From assembly GCA_002310135.1 (NCBI GenBank), contig DBYK01000003.1:186001-250000 (forward strand): 64,000 bases of DNA, in the 5' to 3' direction. The DNA is from Caryophanales bacterium UBA1188. GTDB taxonomy: Bacteria > Bacillota_I > Bacilli_A > Izemoplasmatales > UBA1188. The notes beneath the pieces were generated by a model. The model was not told where the DNA came from. It was given only the letters and a program-made list of their open reading frames with translations, and did not search any database. Of this stretch, positions 53,178 to 61,858 are shown one piece after another; position 1 is the first letter of the stretch; every line of letters begins with the position of its first letter. The position numbers and the translations under genes were made by a program.

Positions 53178-53564
53178 TTAATTGAATCCGTAGAATATCA
53201 TTATGAGTAGTTGGAAGATTATTCTTAGTCCAAAAGATATTAAAAGAAGTCTAATAATAAAACCAATTAGGTGAAAAATGCTTTTTGAAAAAACAAATCC
53301 ACTCGAATAATCATAAGAATTTGGATTTGGATTATAATTATATCTTATATCTTGATTTGAACCATATTGATCATAGTTAGCACGTTTAATAGGGTCTTTT
53401 AAAACTGAATATGCTTCATTAATCTCAGCCATTTTTTGATTTGCATATTCATCGTGAGATACATCAGGATGATATTTAGAAGCAAGTTTTCTATAGGCAT
53501 ATTTAATTTCATCTTCTGTGGCATTTTTATCTACGCCAAGAATATCATAATAATTTTTACTCAT
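53178..53564 (-). CDS. J-domain protein with C-terminal membrane segment
   Basis: 128 residues. A full J domain (about 1-66) has the HPD triplet in SKYHPDVSHDE and PIKRANYDQYG. An Asn/Tyr/Pro-rich linker (about 70-88) and one or two hydrophobic spans (about 95-125) follow. No Gly/Phe or zinc-finger region, so it is not DnaJ. It probably recruits DnaK to the membrane; the client is unknown. No clear ribosome site is seen. Confidence 0.88.
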   Translation of the reverse strand: MSKNYYDILGVDKNATEDEIKYAYRKLASKYHPDVSHDEYANQKMAEINEAYSVLKDPIKRANYDQYGSNQDIRYNYNPNPNSYDYSSGFVFSKSIFHLIGFIIRLLLISFGLRIIFQLLIMIFYGFN

Positions 53565-53658
53565 GTTTCTATTTTACAATATAAAATATAAATTTGTATT
53601 TATAAACACAAAAACTACATATTATATAAAAAATATGCATACGTTTTTTGACTTATAA

Positions 53659-53680
53659 AAAAGTAGGAAACCCTACTTTT
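53659..53680 (-). terminator. Terminator of fakA
   Basis: Stem AAAAGTAGG / CCTACTTTT with a 4-base loop, then a T-run on the minus strand. Confidence 0.82.
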
Positions 53681-53681
53681 C

Positions 53682-55388
53682 TTAACAAACAGCCACAATA
53701 TAACTGTATATATCTTGTTTTCCTTCAAGGAAATCAACTTTTAGACTTGGATATTGTTTGTTCAATCTCTTTAAAATCTTTTCTTGATCTTGTTTTAATA
53801 ATGAATCTTTTCCAAGAATAATTAGAACTGATTCTTTAAATTCAAGGTTTTCAACTTTATCGATTGATTCAATCAAACAATTTATTTTATCCTGATTATC
53901 TACTACTAAATTATGATTTAAAATACCGATATAATGGTTCTGTTTAACTTGAACTCCTGAAACATTAGTATCTCTTGTTGCAGTAGTGATTTCAATTGCT
54001 GATACATCACCTATAGAATTTTCAACTTCTTCAACTACAGCATCTATATCTTCTGCAATAAATTCTAATAGATTTGTTGCGATATAACCTTGAGGTATAT
54101 TCTTAGTCTTAATAACAATTACTCTTACTTCTGGTTTAATTTCTTTATATAATTCTCTAGCTTGTTCAGCGGCTAAGATTATATTTGAATTGTTAGGAAG
54201 AACAATTATATTATCTGCATTGACTTCATTAAATGCTTTAATGAAGTCATCTGCTGATGGATTCATTGTCTGTTGACCACTGACTATCTCATCAACACCT
54301 AAATCCTTGAATGCTTGAACTAAACCTTCACCAGATGCTACAGCAATGATTGCTGAATCTTTATGTTCTCTCAATTTTTTCTTTTCATCATTCACAAGTT
54401 TATTGTTATGCTGTAAGGCCATATTCTCAACTTTAATAGTTAAGAACTCACCCCACTTTCTAACGTGAGATAGAATATTGCCAGGATCTTTTGTATGAAC
54501 ATGAGTCTTAATAATAGAACCTTGCTTGAAGCATACTATTGAATCTCCGCCGACTTCTTCTAAAAAATCTATTACTTCTTTTTCATTGAATTCTTCAATA
54601 TTTTCTACTTTTGATGCAGATAATTGAAGTATAAATTCAGTACAATAACCGTAATCTAATTGAGAATATTCATTGAATAAAGATAAATCCAATTCTTCTG
54701 GTCCTTTTAGTGCTTCATTTGTATCATATTCTTCATGTCTAAAATTAGGATCTGGTTGTTTACCTTCAAAGTAGAATACAAATCCTTCTAAAATATATAC
54801 TAATCCAGCACCACCAGAATCTACTACATTAGCTTCTTTTAAAACATCTAATATTTCTTTAGTCTTAGCTAGAGTAATTCTTGCTTGATTTAATAGATTT
54901 ACAAGATATTGGTAAATTGATACAAAGATATTTTTACCAGCTTGTTGAACAGCTTCTCTTAATACTGTTAAAATAGTACCTTCGACTGGTTTGACAACTG
55001 CTTGATATGCTTGTCTTACAGCAGCATTAAAGGCTCCAGATAATCCTGCAGCAGTAACAAATTTCTTTTGAGCTAAACCTTTCGCAAATCCTCTGAAGAT
55101 TTGAGACAATATAACACCACTGTTTCCTCTTGCTCCAAGGAGCATTCCTTTTGAAAGGTCTTGAGCTACTTTATATAAAAATATTTCATTTGAATCTTTA
55201 ATTACTTTATAACCAGTTTCGATGGTTCTTTTCATATTTGTTCCTGTATCTCCATCAGGTACTGGGAACACATTAAGGTCATTGACTTCATCTAAATGGG
55301 CATTTAAATTCTCAACACCAAGTCTTACCATTTGGATAAAACTCTTAGAATCAAGTTGACCTACTTTTTTTAAGTCTTCTACCATCAT
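53682..55388 (-). CDS. fakA: DhaL/DegV-related fatty acid kinase FakA (YloV)
   Basis: 568 residues. The N-terminal DhaL (Dak2) ATP-binding domain (about 1-205) has NVFPVPDGDTGTNM (Mg-binding Asp), GARGNSGVILSQIFRGF and VVDSGGAGLVYIL. A middle domain (about 245-330) and a C-terminal DegV-like domain (about 340-568) follow. FakA phosphorylates fatty acids presented by FakB binding proteins for phospholipid synthesis. No FakB gene is in the window. Two start codons in tandem; the second ATG (55385) has the better spacing to AAGGGTG. Confidence 0.9.
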   Translation of the reverse strand: MMVEDLKKVGQLDSKSFIQMVRLGVENLNAHLDEVNDLNVFPVPDGDTGTNMKRTIETGYKVIKDSNEIFLYKVAQDLSKGMLLGARGNSGVILSQIFRGFAKGLAQKKFVTAAGLSGAFNAAVRQAYQAVVKPVEGTILTVLREAVQQAGKNIFVSIYQYLVNLLNQARITLAKTKEILDVLKEANVVDSGGAGLVYILEGFVFYFEGKQPDPNFRHEEYDTNEALKGPEELDLSLFNEYSQLDYGYCTEFILQLSASKVENIEEFNEKEVIDFLEEVGGDSIVCFKQGSIIKTHVHTKDPGNILSHVRKWGEFLTIKVENMALQHNNKLVNDEKKKLREHKDSAIIAVASGEGLVQAFKDLGVDEIVSGQQTMNPSADDFIKAFNEVNADNIIVLPNNSNIILAAEQARELYKEIKPEVRVIVIKTKNIPQGYIATNLLEFIAEDIDAVVEEVENSIGDVSAIEITTATRDTNVSGVQVKQNHYIGILNHNLVVDNQDKINCLIESIDKVENLEFKESVLIILGKDSLLKQDQEKILKRLNKQYPSLKVDFLEGKQDIYSYIVAVC

Positions 55389-55466
55389 TTCACCCTTGAT
55401 TTATATTTGTTATCATTATTATTTTTAAGAATTCACAAAAAATCCATAATTCTTTGTGCATAACAT

Positions 55467-55495
55467 ATAATATCATATTTAATTAAAGTTATCAA
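55467..55495 (-). promoter_or_regulatory. Promoter of fakA
   Basis: Minus-strand TTGATA (55490-55495), 17-base spacer and TATTAT (55467-55472), about 75 bases upstream of fakA. Confidence 0.65.
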
Positions 55496-55537
55496 GTCAT
55501 TTAAAATATGTTAATGTTTTGAACACAAATAATAAAT

Positions 55538-56728
55538 TTATTTATTATAGCTAGTAAAAAGCTTAGTAAACGCATCCTTAGATCTTTCTATTAAATCAGT
55601 TTTGACACAATATGAGATTCTGACAAATCCTGGCATTCCAAATGAATCACTTGGCACTAATAACAATTCATAATCGAGCGCTCTTTTCGAAAAATTGATA
55701 GAACTATCCTCAAGTGCTTTGACAAACATATAGAAGGCACCATCAGGGTAAACTATCTCATATCCAATCTTTTTTAACATATTATATAATATGTCTCTAT
55801 TTTTCTTATAAATGCTTATATCAGATGTTTTATCTACACAATAAGGAATCAAGTGTTGAAACAAAGAAGGTGCACAAACAAAGCCTAAAGCTCTACCTGC
55901 ACCACAAATTGCCTTAAAAACGTTTGCATTATTTTTACAATTACTAGATAAAGCTATATAACCTATTCTATCTCCAGGAAGAGATAATGATTTAGAAAAT
56001 GAATAACATATTATTGAATCATCATAAAAATTTGTGATAAATGGATATTCAATATCTTCATAGATTAATTCTCTATAAGGTTCATCAGAAATCAAAAATA
56101 TAGTATGATTAAATTCTATTTCTTTATCTCTTAAAAGAGATGATAGTTTTATTATAGTTTCTTTAGTAAATAGTGCTCCAGTTGGATTGTTTGGCGAATT
56201 AACAATAATTGCTTTAGTTTTATTATTAATTGCTTTTTCTAACAAATCAAAATTGATCTGAAAATCGCTCATATCAACTGGAATTTCTATAACTTTGCCA
56301 CAGGCTTTTTCAATAAAGACTTTATATTCTGGAAAATATGGAGTAAATACTATTACTTCATCACCTAAATTCAATATTGCATTTAATGATATTGTAAGAG
56401 ATGCTGCAGCTCCACATGTTAAATATATTAAATTAGAATCGATATTTGCTTTATATTTTTTATTTAAAAAATCTCTAATTGAATTTCTTGCATCATTATC
56501 TCCAAGGGCTGATGTATAACCATGAATTTCATTTGGATTTTTATCTTTAAGTAAATTAATTAATGAATCACTAACTTCTTTTGGTGGCTCAACTGATGGA
56601 TTACCAATAGAAAAATCGAAAACATTATTTTCCCCAATTTCCGCTTTTCTTTTTTTACCATATTCAAATAATTCTCTAATTGCTGAACCCTTATTTCCAA
56701 GTTCAAACATTTTTTCATTATAGTCCAT
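55538..56728 (-). CDS. PLP-dependent aminotransferase (class I/II)
   Basis: 396 residues with the fold type I layout. GAAASLTISLNAIL is the cofactor-phosphate region, VNSPNNPTGALF the Asn-bearing loop, SDEPYREL the Asp/Tyr site, SFSKSLSLPGDRIGYIA holds the Schiff-base Lys, and FVRISYCV the substrate-carboxylate Arg. It belongs to the AspC-like family that accepts aromatic, branched or acidic amino acids; the substrate is not determined by sequence alone. It is the last gene of a T-box-controlled operon, which points to amino-acid biosynthesis. Confidence 0.92.
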   Translation of the reverse strand: MDYNEKMFELGNKGSAIRELFEYGKKRKAEIGENNVFDFSIGNPSVEPPKEVSDSLINLLKDKNPNEIHGYTSALGDNDARNSIRDFLNKKYKANIDSNLIYLTCGAAASLTISLNAILNLGDEVIVFTPYFPEYKVFIEKACGKVIEIPVDMSDFQINFDLLEKAINNKTKAIIVNSPNNPTGALFTKETIIKLSSLLRDKEIEFNHTIFLISDEPYRELIYEDIEYPFITNFYDDSIICYSFSKSLSLPGDRIGYIALSSNCKNNANVFKAICGAGRALGFVCAPSLFQHLIPYCVDKTSDISIYKKNRDILYNMLKKIGYEIVYPDGAFYMFVKALEDSSINFSKRALDYELLLVPSDSFGMPGFVRISYCVKTDLIERSKDAFTKLFTSYNK

Positions 56729-56736
56729 AATTCCTC

Positions 56737-57567
56737 CTATAAATTAAGAATTCTAAGTGCGTTCTTATATAAGATATTATCCCTTTCTTCATCAGTTAAG
56801 TCAAGTTCACTAAAAGTATTATAAATATCTTTGAATTCTTGCCATGGTAAATCTGTCCCAAATAGGATTTTATCAGATCCATGCTTTTTAATCATTTTAT
56901 AATATAGATCTTTATCTATAAATGGTTCTTTTTCACCATTTGTATATTTAATTTCAAAGACTTCAAATGCTGTATCTAAATATACATCTAATCCACATAT
57001 ATGTTCATAAACATATTCGCTTTCTTTAAATCCACCCATGTGTGCAAGTATTAGTGTTCCTTTATCTATTTTGTTTAGCATTTGAACAATTCTTTTAGAG
57101 TTAGCCATATCATTGCCTGGATAACCTGGATCTTTGCCAGCATGAATTGTTACTATAAATCCATACTTAAAACATAGATTTATAGTATCTATGAACTCTT
57201 TGCTATCAACAGACACATTTTGATATACTGGATGAAGTTTAATCCCTTTAATGCCGTTTTCCTTTAGCGTTTTTAATATGGTTTCATTATCTTCATATAA
57301 TGGATGAATTCCACCAAAACATATAATTTTATCTTTATATAATTTGCTTACTTCAATCACATAATTATTTATTGAAATGGTGTTTTTTGGATCTACTACT
57401 ATAGGTAGGCATACGGATTTATCAACTCCATTCTTTTCCATGCTATCAATTAATCCAGCACATGTACCATTATATGCTGGATTAATATTAATTCCACTTG
57501 TTAATAGCTTCACAACTGTATCTGCGATTTTATTCGGATAAATATGAGTATGAAAATCAATTATCAT
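56737..57567 (-). CDS. Amidohydrolase-2 family metal-dependent hydrolase or decarboxylase
   Basis: 276 residues from the ATG at 57567; an in-frame TTG at 57603 would overlap the upstream gene, and neither has a good ribosome site. TIM-barrel metal site: IIDFHTHIYP (HxH), GIKLHPVYQ, VTIHAGKDPG, LILAHMGGF and LFGTDLPW (catalytic Asp). The PF04909-type family includes hydrolases and decarboxylases. It sits between the acyl-CoA synthetase and aminotransferase genes in the T-box operon, so it may act on the same carbon skeleton; its reaction is unknown. Confidence 0.82.
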   Translation of the reverse strand: MIIDFHTHIYPNKIADTVVKLLTSGININPAYNGTCAGLIDSMEKNGVDKSVCLPIVVDPKNTISINNYVIEVSKLYKDKIICFGGIHPLYEDNETILKTLKENGIKGIKLHPVYQNVSVDSKEFIDTINLCFKYGFIVTIHAGKDPGYPGNDMANSKRIVQMLNKIDKGTLILAHMGGFKESEYVYEHICGLDVYLDTAFEVFEIKYTNGEKEPFIDKDLYYKMIKKHGSDKILFGTDLPWQEFKDIYNTFSELDLTDEERDNILYKNALRILNL

Positions 57568-57580
57568 AAGGCAAATATTA

Positions 57581-59218
57581 TTATTTAGTTGTTTCTCTTT
57601 CAACTAAATTAAAGCCACAATAGATTTCTCGTAATTTTGGTTTTTCTATTTTTCCTGTAGGATTTCTTGGAACGCTTGCGAAAATGATTTTACGAGGTCT
57701 TTTATACCTAGGCATTCCTAAAGAGAATTCATTTACTTCATCCTCTGTCATAGTCATTCCTTCTTTAACCTCAATTATAGCACAAGCAATCTCTCCAAGT
57801 CTATCATCTGGATAACCGATGACTGCGACATCTTTTATTTTAGAATTTGCTCTTAAGAAATCTTCAATTTGAACTGGATATAGGTTTTCACCACCAGTAA
57901 TAATTACATCTTTCTTTCTATCTACTAAATAGATAAACCCATCTTCATCATATTTAGCCATATCACCAGTATATAGCCAATCATCTTCTAGTATTTCTTT
58001 TGTAGCTTTTTCATTATTGAAATAACACTTCATTACACCAGGGCCTTTAACGGCTAGTTCACCAACTTTATTAGGTTCAGTTATTTCATTATGTTTTTCA
58101 TCAGTAATTTTAGTTTCCCAGTTGAAACCAGCTTTACCAATTGAACCTACTTTTTCAACATTTTCAATTCCTAGGTGAACGCAACCAGGACCAATTGATT
58201 CACTTAAGCCATAATTTGTATCATACATATGATTTGGGAATACTTTAAGCCATCTTTTAATTAGGCTTGGTGGGACAGGTTGAGCACCAACATGCATTAG
58301 AGTCCATTGACTTGTTTCATAATCTTCAAGTTTGATATCTCCTCTTTCAAGTGAATCAAGAATATCTTGAACCCATGGAACAAGCAACCAAACATTTGTA
58401 CATCTTTCTAACGATACAGTTTCTAAGATCCATTCTGGTTTAACACCTTTTAAAAGAACAGCTTTTGAACATGATACTAGACTACCAAACCAGTGCATTT
58501 TAGCTCCAGTGTGATAAAGTGGAGGAATGCACAAGAAACAATCACCATGTTTTTGTCTGTGGTGATTTTGTTCTGTAATAGCTGAATTATATAGCGCTTT
58601 ATGTGCGTGTAATATAGCTTTTGGAAAACCAGTTGTACCACTTGAAAAATAAATTGCTGCATCATCATCTAAATCTAATTCTATATTAGGTTTATTATTT
58701 GAATAATAATCAATTTGTTTATCAAAACTTTCCGCAAAACTAGGTGTATTTTCTCCTACAAATATTAGGTGTTTAATATTTGGAATAACATCAAAAATAG
58801 CTTCAATTCTTCCGATAAATTCAACTCCAAATATGAGATATGAACATTCCGCAAGATCGAGGCAATATTTTATTTCATCTTGTGTATATCTATAGTTTAA
58901 TGGCACCGCTAAAGCACCAGTTTTTAATATTCCAAAATATATTGGTAGCCATTCAAGTGAATTCATCAAAAGGATAGCAACTTTGTCTCCTTTTTTAACC
59001 CCTCTACTTAGAAGCATATTTGCGAATCTATTCGAAATATCATCGAATCGAGCCCATGTAATTTCTCTTCTATATTCATTTGATAGGCCTGGTTCAATCA
59101 ATGAATACTCTTTCCATGTTACAAATTTTTCAGGTTTTTTAAGTGGGTTGATCTCAACTAATGCAACCTCTTCACCATGAGTTCTACTGTTGTTTTCTAA
59201 AAAATCAATTATTGTCAT
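57581..59218 (-). CDS. Acyl-CoA synthetase (AMP-binding)
   Basis: 545 residues from the ATG at 59218, preceded by AGGAGA; the longer frame lacks a site. ANL-superfamily motifs: P-loop IYFSSGTTGFPKAIL, NYGLSESIGPG, LYTGDMAKYDEDGFIYLVDRKKDVI and the C-terminal catalytic Lys in PRNPTGKIEKPKLRE. It activates a carboxylic acid to its CoA ester; chain type is not evident. It is the first gene after a T-box leader, unusual for this family, which normally serves fatty or aryl acids. Confidence 0.92.
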   Translation of the reverse strand: MTIIDFLENNSRTHGEEVALVEINPLKKPEKFVTWKEYSLIEPGLSNEYRREITWARFDDISNRFANMLLSRGVKKGDKVAILLMNSLEWLPIYFGILKTGALAVPLNYRYTQDEIKYCLDLAECSYLIFGVEFIGRIEAIFDVIPNIKHLIFVGENTPSFAESFDKQIDYYSNNKPNIELDLDDDAAIYFSSGTTGFPKAILHAHKALYNSAITEQNHHRQKHGDCFLCIPPLYHTGAKMHWFGSLVSCSKAVLLKGVKPEWILETVSLERCTNVWLLVPWVQDILDSLERGDIKLEDYETSQWTLMHVGAQPVPPSLIKRWLKVFPNHMYDTNYGLSESIGPGCVHLGIENVEKVGSIGKAGFNWETKITDEKHNEITEPNKVGELAVKGPGVMKCYFNNEKATKEILEDDWLYTGDMAKYDEDGFIYLVDRKKDVIITGGENLYPVQIEDFLRANSKIKDVAVIGYPDDRLGEIACAIIEVKEGMTMTEDEVNEFSLGMPRYKRPRKIIFASVPRNPTGKIEKPKLREIYCGFNLVERETTK

Positions 59219-59243
59219 ATCTTTTCTCCTATATATAAAATAA

Positions 59244-59480
59244 AAAGTCATCCTTATAATAAGGACGACTTTAAAAGACGTGGTACCACCTTAATTCACT
59301 ACTATAAGTAGCCTTTAAATGCTTTAACGAGCATTAACCGTCATAACTTACTATTATTTCTTTTATGCCGCATAAGAAAGCGTAATTCATATTTAGATAT
59401 ATTATCTTCCACCAAACGATAACTCTCTATTATTTACATCGTAAATACTACTAATTTTCATCATCACGTTTATTAAATTG
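59244..59480 (-). promoter_or_regulatory. T-box leader (tRNA-sensing riboswitch)
   Basis: Read on the minus strand. Stem I has the K-turn-like GATGA, AGTA (59449-59452), the AGAGAG bulge (59423-59428) and a GTTTGGTGGAA distal loop (59407-59417). The helix above the specifier loop is GTATTTA / TAAATAT. The antiterminator carries the invariant AAGGTGGTACCACG (59279-59292), and a terminator hairpin with T-run follows (59244-59272). Uncharged tRNA would pair with GGTACCA-side bases and let transcription reach the acyl-CoA synthetase, amidohydrolase and aminotransferase genes. The specifier reads within GAATTACG (59381-59388): UUA (Leu) by position after GAA, or UAC (Tyr) if shifted by one. The region holds no gene. 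Confidence 0.92.
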
Positions 59481-59485
59481 TAATC

Positions 59486-59514
59486 ATTTTATTCTATATA
59501 ATATTTATTGTCAA
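59486..59514 (-). promoter_or_regulatory. Promoter of the T-box operon
   Basis: Minus-strand TTGACA (59509-59514), 17-base spacer and TAAAAT (59486-59491), directly upstream of the T-box leader. Confidence 0.82.
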
Positions 59515-59531
59515 CTAGTTTTAAATAAATA

Positions 59532-59966
59532 CTAATCTTTTTCATGAACTAAAGAAGATGAGAGAAGCTTAATACCATTCTTTTCAAATAATTTAAAAGC
59601 ATCTTCCATATTATCTACTTTTAATATCACAGATGCATTGATATCAGAATCTCCTACAAAAGCATACATATATTCAATCCCAATATTGTTATTATATAGA
59701 AGTGATAATGCATCTATAAGGCCTCCTGGCTTATTTGAAACAGTGATTGCGATAACATCGTTTATTTTCACAATGAAATTGTTTTCTTTTAAAATATTAA
59801 ATGCAGTATTAGGCTTATTTAGAATCAATCTTGCAATACCAAATTGATCAGTATCAGCTATTGATAATGCTTTAATATCTATATTATTAGTCCCAAGCAG
59901 TTTTATAACATCATATATTCTTCCTGGCTTATTTTCAAGGAAGATAGATACTTGTTTAACGAACAT
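59532..59966 (-). CDS. Tandem ACT-domain protein
   Basis: 144 residues made of two ACT domains (about 1-68 and 69-144): VSIFLENKPGRIYDVIKLL and ITVSNKPGGLIDALSLL mark the ligand-binding turns. Proteins of this type commonly follow paaK and iorAB and are thought to bind an amino acid as a regulatory sensor. It lies 11 bases after paaK, with an AGGAGG site. Probably the last gene of iorA-iorB-paaK-ACT. Confidence 0.9.
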   Translation of the reverse strand: MFVKQVSIFLENKPGRIYDVIKLLGTNNIDIKALSIADTDQFGIARLILNKPNTAFNILKENNFIVKINDVIAITVSNKPGGLIDALSLLYNNNIGIEYMYAFVGDSDINASVILKVDNMEDAFKLFEKNGIKLLSSSLVHEKD

Positions 59967-59977
59967 AACTAAACCTC

Positions 59978-61282
59978 CTAAATTAATTTCCTATTATCTA
60001 TTACTCTTTTAGCTTTTCCTTCGCTTCTTTCTATAGAACCAGGCGAAACAAGCACAACATTTGGCTTAATCCCAAGAGTGCTTCTGATACTTGATTCTAA
60101 AGACTTGGTAGCTTTTTCTATAGTTCTAATATCATCGCTGAATAAATCATCGCCCATTTCAACTTTAATTGTGAATGTATCATTATTATTTATTCTATCT
60201 ACGATTATTTGATAATTAGGTGTAATTCCTACTCTTTCTTTTAAAAGAACTTCTTCGATTTGACTTGGGAAGACATTTACACCTCTAATGATTAACATAT
60301 CATCGCTTCTTCCTTGAGGTTTTTCCATTCTAATAAATGTTCTACCACATTTGCATTTCTCTTTATTTAGTCTACATAAATCATGAGTTCTATATCTTAT
60401 TAGTGGGAATGCTTCTTTAGTGATTGTGGTAAAAACTAATTCCCCAAGAGACCCATCTTCTAAAACTTCTCCTGTATCAGGATTGATTATTTCTGGGATA
60501 AACATATCTTCATTTATATGCATTCCATCCTGATATTCACATTCATATGAAACTCCAGGGCCCATCACCTCAGATAAACCATAGATATCATAAGCCTTGA
60601 TATTTAAACTTTTCTCTATTATATCTCTCATCTCATTTGTCCATGGTTCACCACCAAGGATTGCGTACTTCAAAGATAATTTATTCTTATCATAATCTCT
60701 ATTTATTATTTCTGATATCTGCATAAGATAAGATGGTGTTGAACAAAAACATGTACTCTTAAAATCTATCATTGTTTGAATCTGTCTTTGCGTGTTTCCT
60801 GTGGAAGTTGGAATAACTGTAGCGCCTAATTTAGTTGCGCCATCATGAAGCCCTAGTCCACCAGTAAAAAGTCCATATCCATAAGATACTTGGACAAAGT
60901 CATCTTTATTAACACCTGCAGCATTAAGAGCTCTTTCAACACATTCGCTCCACATCTTTAAATCGCCTTCTGTATACCCAACAACTATTTGTTTACCTGT
61001 TGTGCCACTCGATGCGTGAAGCCTTACTACATCTTTCATTGGAACTGCGAACAAGCCATATGGATATTCATCTCTTAAATCGCTTTTATTAGAAAATGGG
61101 AGTTTAGATATATCTATAATTCCTTTTATATCTTTAGGTTGAAGATTAGCTTCATCCATTCTTTTTTTAAAAAGTGGAACGTTCTCATACATCCTTTTAA
61201 CTTGAGAAACCAATCTTTCACTTTGAAGTTTTTCTAGTTCTGATCTCTCCATTTTTTCATATTTTTCATTAAATATAGCCAT
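59978..61282 (-). CDS. paaK: Phenylacetate-CoA ligase family protein
   Basis: 434 residues, normal for PaaK. The P-loop LHASSGTTGKQIVVGYT, the VSYGYGLFTGGLGLHDGA region, YDIYGLSEVMGPGVSYEC and RYRTHDLCRL with the CKCGRT motif match the family. It forms aryl-acetyl-CoA from phenylacetate, indoleacetate or similar. Directly downstream of iorAB, it would activate the acid for, or accept it from, the 2-oxoacid oxidoreductase. Start preceded by AGG. Confidence 0.93.
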   Translation of the reverse strand: MAIFNEKYEKMERSELEKLQSERLVSQVKRMYENVPLFKKRMDEANLQPKDIKGIIDISKLPFSNKSDLRDEYPYGLFAVPMKDVVRLHASSGTTGKQIVVGYTEGDLKMWSECVERALNAAGVNKDDFVQVSYGYGLFTGGLGLHDGATKLGATVIPTSTGNTQRQIQTMIDFKSTCFCSTPSYLMQISEIINRDYDKNKLSLKYAILGGEPWTNEMRDIIEKSLNIKAYDIYGLSEVMGPGVSYECEYQDGMHINEDMFIPEIINPDTGEVLEDGSLGELVFTTITKEAFPLIRYRTHDLCRLNKEKCKCGRTFIRMEKPQGRSDDMLIIRGVNVFPSQIEEVLLKERVGITPNYQIIVDRINNNDTFTIKVEMGDDLFSDDIRTIEKATKSLESSIRSTLGIKPNVVLVSPGSIERSEGKAKRVIDNRKLI

Positions 61283-61290
61283 ACATTTAC

Positions 61291-61857
61291 CTATAAGTTA
61301 TAACCTAATTCAAAAGCCTTTAAATTTACATCAATAAATTTTTCTTTAACTGTTTCTTTTATAACTTCTATCCATTTGTCTTTATCTATGCCACTAATTT
61401 TAGCGAACACTCCAATTAACACAACATTCGCACATTTACTATTTCCTGCCTCTTTAGCTAAAGAGAGGGCATCTAAAGATATCACATTAATTTTATTTTT
61501 TAATTTAGATAAAATATCTTTAGGATATTCTAAAGCACCAGTAATTACTGGCATAGGATCAATTTCTTGTTCATTAACTATCATTGTTCCAGTAGTTTTA
61601 AGGAATGGTAGAGCTCTATATGCTTCTAATAATTCGAAAGCTAAAATATAATCAGCCTCCCCCTCTTCTACTATAGGTGAATAAACATTATCTCCATATT
61701 TAACATAAGTTACAACACTGCCACCTCTTTGGCTCATTCCATGTACTTCAGATACCTTAACATCAAAACCTAACTTTAATGCAATATTACCTAATATTCT
61801 ACTTGAAAGGAGAGTCCCTTGACCACCAACACCAACTATCATTATCGATCTTTTCAT
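61291..61857 (-). CDS. iorB: Indolepyruvate:ferredoxin oxidoreductase beta subunit
   Basis: 188 residues from the ATG at 61857, which has AGAGGTG in the end of iorA; the longer frame lacks a site. Gamma-type POR domain with IMIVGVGGQGTLLSSRIL, VHGMSQRGGSVVTYV and a nucleotide-like fold. With IorA it interconverts aryl pyruvates and aryl-acetyl-CoA using ferredoxin. One base separates it from iorA. Confidence 0.94.
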   Translation of the reverse strand: MKRSIMIVGVGGQGTLLSSRILGNIALKLGFDVKVSEVHGMSQRGGSVVTYVKYGDNVYSPIVEEGEADYILAFELLEAYRALPFLKTTGTMIVNEQEIDPMPVITGALEYPKDILSKLKNKINVISLDALSLAKEAGNSKCANVVLIGVFAKISGIDKDKWIEVIKETVKEKFIDVNLKAFELGYNL

Positions 61858-61858
61858 C

